DNA of 64,000 bases from Tragulus kanchil (lineage: Eukaryota > Chordata > Mammalia > Artiodactyla > Tragulidae), in contig JAIOJX010000024.1 of the NCBI GenBank assembly GCA_022376925.1, positions 167,369,608 to 167,433,607 of the forward strand. Direction: 5' to 3'. The notes under the pieces were generated by a model that saw nothing but the letters and a program-made list of their open reading frames with translations, did no database searches and was not told where the DNA came from. Made by a program: the position numbers and the translations under genes. Shown piece after piece: positions 60,445 through 64,000 of the stretch. The stretch's first letter is position 1; every line of letters begins with the position of its first letter.

Positions 60445-61098
60445 ATGCAGAGAGCAAGCTCCCTACTGTCTTCTCACATAAGGGCACCATCCCCATCACA
60501 AGGGACCCCCTCTCTGACCTCATTTAAATATGATTATCTCCCAAAGGCCCCATCGCCAAATACCATCAGCATGAATTCTGGAAGGGCACTACTCAGCACA
60601 CCGTACCGCTGCACCGCAGCGTGGAACCTCTCTGACAGGCTGGCAGGAGAACACAGCCAGCTTCCCCAGGAAGCTGAGAGGGGAGGGCAGCAGAGCAGGA
60701 ATTCAGTAGTGTATCAAAGGAAGGCAAGAGATGTTTCTGCCGGAGATCCTGATGATCCCTTCAGGGAGGAGACAAAGGGGCCCAGGCTGGATAGTTTCTG
60801 CCCTGTGAACAGAAACTCCATAAAAGCAGGATGGAGGAGGCTGGGACCCACCCAGATAAGAGACAAAAGGTCACACACTCCTTTTTCCCAAAGTCAAGGA
60901 GACTTCCAGGACTCCACATGCGCAGAAAGGCTCTCTGGAGGTCAACACGCGAGGGGCCACCAACCCACTGTGAGTGACGTCCACTGCCCACAGGCCTCTG
61001 CGCTAGAATCCACTCAGAGATGCACGTGGACACATGGGAGGACCCTGATACATACCAAATACAGATGCAGAAGCTGGAACAGCAAGATAATTGGCTAA
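60445..61098 (+). other. 217-codon open frame, unassigned, probably repeat-derived
   Basis: This is the longest open frame in the window. The predicted protein is Ser/Arg/Gln-rich, without signal peptide, membrane segment or recognisable domain. The first 130 bases (gacctcatttaaatatgattatctcccaaaggccccatcg...) resemble a common old mammalian repeat. It lies in SPPL2A intron 1 on the opposite strand to the gene. A chance open frame in GC-richer sequence is the most likely reading; an expressed antisense transcript is not excluded. Confidence 0.3.
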
Positions 61099-61328
61099 AG
61101 GAAATCCAGAAGAAATGCCCCATAAAAGTGACTCAAATGACCATGAGGACACGACTCTCTGAGTCTGCCCACGTGTCTATCCACACGTCCCCTTTTCCTC
61201 CTGATAGACTTTATTCACCCCAGGTCTCGGCACCAAACAAACAAACAAAGACTTTATTCAGTTTACCCCTTTCTGTCTCTATGCAGAAATTCATTTAAAC
61301 TCAGATGACAGGTCAGGGCCTTGCCACT

Positions 61329-61470
61329 GGCCACTGGCCCTGGTGGCCCAGTGGAAGTCTAGTGGCCCTGCTGGCCCAGTGGAAGTCTAGTGGCCCTGCT
61401 GGCCCAGTGGAAGTCTAGTGGCCCTGCTGGTCCAGTGGAAGTCTAGTGGTCTTGGTGGCCCAGTGGAAGG
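61329..61470 (+). repeat. 28-bp minisatellite (about 4-5 units)
   Basis: Unit ggcccagtggaagtctagtg plus gccctgct starts at 61345, 61373, 61401, 61429 and 61457, exactly 28 bp apart, with one or two changes in the later units. The unit carries ctggtggcccagtgg, which resembles the A-box end of the SINE head. Confidence 0.88.
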
Positions 61471-61763
61471 ATGCAGCAGTCTCTGTTGCCTGACCTCCAT
61501 CTCTGGGCTGCAAATCAAAATCCTGCTTCAAGTCACCACAGGCCAAGGCCGCCCAAGACCAATATGACACTTTAAATTGTTTGAAGTAACCAAAGCATGA
61601 ATAGACCTTTTATAAAAAAAAACACTGTGAGAAAGACTCAGGATTCTTCAGGGAACTCTGAAGCAATTTTAGAAAACAGATCCAAGCTAAGTTTCACTCA
61701 TTCACTTTGACACAGAACTCTGCCTGGCTCTGAGTAACACTGAAATAAAGGTCTGACAGCTGG

Positions 61764-61972
61764 AGCTAGCGGCAAAGAGACTGCCTGCCAATGCAGGAGG
61801 GCACAAGGGACACAGGTTCGATCCCTCAGTCGGGAAGGTCCCCTGGGGAAGGGCACGGCAACCTCTCCAGTATTCTTGCCTGGAGAATCTCACGGGCAGA
61901 GGAGCCTGTGGGTTATAGTCCAGGGGGTTCCGAAGGGTCAGAGAAAAGAGGCAACTTAGCAGCAACAGAGGC
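61764..61972 (+). mobile_element. Bov-tA SINE, diverged head
   Basis: The B-box gttcgatccctc is near 61816, and the body has cagtattcttgcctggagaa and gggttatagtcc. The end reads gcaacttagcagcaacagag. The first half of the head is decayed. Confidence 0.85.
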
Positions 61973-62450
61973 ATAACAGTTGGGGCTAACGGTGGAAGCT
62001 GGACTTGGGAAAGACAAGTGCGTATGGAATTATGATAAAGCCAAGAGAGAATTAACTACATCCCAGGGACTCTTTTCATGCCTAGACTTAGGCGTCTAAT
62101 GGAATTATAAGTCATTAAAACAGCCAGACATGCTGTAGCTTGAGCAAGAAAGTATTCTGATGCTAAAGTGCCTTTCCAATATTAAATACTCTGCCTCTTC
62201 TACAAAGATGTGACACCTTCGGGAGATTAAGTGCTGCTTCTAGATGAGGAAGATGACTGTCCTAAAAGAGGAAAGAGGACCCACAGAGCCAGCTTCAGGA
62301 GCCCAGAAAGAAGAAGTGATTAGGTGGCATCATTCATTCAAATGAACTCAGAAAAGCCACCTAGAGCTGTAAGAGAAGGGAAGAGGAGTAAACAAGGGCT
62401 TCACGAAGAAAATGGTTAAAACAGCAACAACAACAACAAAAACTAAAATA
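61973..62450. other. Intron 1 sequence, nothing identified
   Basis: Mixed A-rich sequence. A (caa)n stretch at 62424-62440 precedes duplication R21. Confidence 0.4.
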
Positions 62451-62459
62451 GAGGAAAGA

Positions 62460-62820
62460 GTCAGAAAGAGGACAGGTACAATTTACTAACACATATATGG
62501 AATCTAGTAGGACGGTGATGATGGCACGTGCAGTGATGCAATGGAGAGACAGACATGGACAGAGGACATATGGACATTGTGGGGAAGGAACAGAAGGTGG
62601 GAGGTGTAAAGGAAGTAGCATGAAGGCCTGTACTGTCATAAGTGAAGAAAATAGCTACAGTCATTGCTCTGTGAGAAAAGGGGATCCTGCAGGCGTGCTG
62701 TGTGACAGTCTGGAGGGGTGGGACGGGGGGACATACATATGACTAATCTGGGAACATACATATCTGTAAACAACAAAACAACTCTGTAAAAGTAAAAAGT
62801 AAAATAAAAGCTTAAAAAAA
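62460..62820 (+). mobile_element. L1-like 3' end, decayed
   Basis: The ggaatctagtaggacggtg...gacatatggacattgtgggg pattern resembles the end of L1. It finishes in an A-rich (aaat)n tail near 62800-62835. Its R21 duplicate is at 63575-63935. Confidence 0.5.
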
Positions 62821-63289
62821 TAAAATAAAATAGAGGAGGAAAGGAACTAGGTATTGACACGGCTTTCTAGGCCCACAGCGTCAACATAAAACAATAAACA
62901 TAGTTTCGGATTGATCTTATCATAACAAACATTTCAGGCTAGAAAAACACTTGTCCTTTTTTTCTCCACCTCTTCCTCCTTGGAGCCCACTGGCCTCTCT
63001 ATCAAATTTGCCTATAAATCTACCTATAAACCCTTTCAGTATCCAGTAAGAAAAAGGAAAGAGAGAGCTCCCTGCTGAGAAAAAGTTCCTCAGAAAAGGA
63101 AAGAGAGAGACCATTTCAGGAAACTAAAGGAAGAGTGAAGAAAACAAATCCAGTGAGAAATCAGTATCAATAAGAAACAGAAAATCAATTACTACTTGGC
63201 ACTGAAAAGGTTCTTTCCAACTGAAAAAGATTTTGTCAGTTTATTCACAACTACCAGAACAGCTCCACACTAACATATGTAATAGAGAT

Positions 63290-63535
63290 TACCACTGTGA
63301 TTAAGGTGTAAGACTAAGGCAACCTACATTGGGACTATGCATCAACCTGTGGAGGTGGGAAGGGGGAAAAGAGAGGGAGGGCTCAGGGGAGAGGGGTCAG
63401 GGATCTACCTATGACTGGGGTTTATGCATACCTGAAAACAAGAAAACGCTGTAAAAACATGCAACAATAACTTCACTGTACACCTGAAGTTAATGCAACA
63501 CTGTAAAACAAATGCACCCCAATAAAACAAACAAA
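63290..63535 (+). mobile_element. L1-like 3' end, decayed
   Basis: It closes with cactgtacacctgaagttaatgc and accccaataaaacaaac near 63475-63535, the usual L1 3' terminus pattern. Confidence 0.55.
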
Positions 63536-64000
63536 AGAGATGCACGCAAAAAGTTATGAAGTCAAGAGGAAAGAGTCAGAAAGAGGACAGGTACAATTTA
63601 CTAACACATATATGGAATCTAGTAGGACGGTGATGATGGCACGTGCAGTGATGCAATGGAGAGACAGACATGGACAGAGGACATATGGACATTGTGGGGA
63701 AGGAACAGAAGGTGGGAGGTGTAAAGGAAGTAGCATGAAGGCCTGTACTGTCATAAGTGAAGAAAATAGCTACAGTCATTGCTCTGTGAGAAAAGGGGAT
63801 CCTGCAGGCGTGCTGTGTGACAGTCTGGAGGGGTGGGACGGGGGGACATACATATGACTAATCTGGGAACATACATATCTGTAAACAACAAAACAACTCT
63901 GTAAAAGTAAAAAGTAAAATAAAAGCTTAAAAAAATAAAATAAAATAGAGGAGGAAAGGAACTAGGTATTGACACGGCTTTCTAGGCCCACAGCGTCAAC

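Larger units (their letters stand above)
62451..64000 (+). repeat. Direct tandem duplication R21 (1115 bp), second copy cut by window end
   Basis: Block 62451-63565 begins again at 63566 and continues to the last base. Over the 435 bases visible I see no clear difference. It ends at the position corresponding to 62885, so the rest lies outside. Confidence 0.9.

Noticed and set aside
61329..61470. CRISPR-like array
   Set aside because: The units are directly contiguous with no spacers. It is a minisatellite in a mammalian intron.

Overview
This window is vertebrate, and almost certainly ruminant, nuclear DNA. It contains BovB (RTE-type) LINEs, Bov-tA SINEs whose body derives from BovB, bovine-style L1 3' ends, and many copies of a tRNA-derived CHR-type SINE. 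BovB plus Bov-tA together indicate Ruminantia. The species cannot be fixed from sequence alone. Nothing prokaryotic is present. Nearly all short ORFs here are transposon sequence, not genes.

The one recognisable gene is SPPL2A (signal peptide peptidase-like 2A, an intramembrane aspartyl protease of late endosomes and lysosomes). It lies on the minus strand with its 5' side at high coordinates. I find every coding exon except the first (start codon and most of the signal peptide) and the last (C-terminal tail). Using the 15-exon human layout from memory, exons 2 to 14 lie between 45895 and 2136. All are open, have consensus splice sites and join in phase to give 477 codons. They carry the PA-type lumenal domain, the YD and GFGD catalytic motifs and the PAL motif. 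A further in-frame 54-nt exon-like segment (9876-9929) sits beside exon 11 and resembles it, so it may be a mutually exclusive partner.

The second dominant structure is a window-wide stutter. At 21 places a block of about 1.06-1.2 kb is repeated immediately in direct orientation, almost identically, with breakpoints unrelated to genes or transposons. The copies often abut through short stretches of filler or noisy bases. Exons 2, 3, 4, 5, 7, 10, 11, 13 and 14 are therefore present two or more times, and exons 3 and 4 are interleaved out of order. The pattern is best explained by unmerged overlaps between neighbouring contigs or fragments in the assembly. If that is right, the true locus is only about 41 kb long.

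Layout on plus coordinates: 1-9930 exons 14, 13, 12 and candidate exon 11b, with SINEs; 10000-19600 exons 11 and 10; 20300-23100 exons 9, 8 and 7; 22200-29900 a nested transposon stack (antisense L1, BovB, an L1 ORF1 fragment, Bov-tA and a CHR-type SINE); 30000-38500 exon 6 among SINEs; 38600-47200 exons 5, 4, 3 and 2; 47200-64000 intron 1, with two further BovB copies, SINEs, a 28-bp minisatellite and L1 ends. Exon 1 and its promoter are not in the window.
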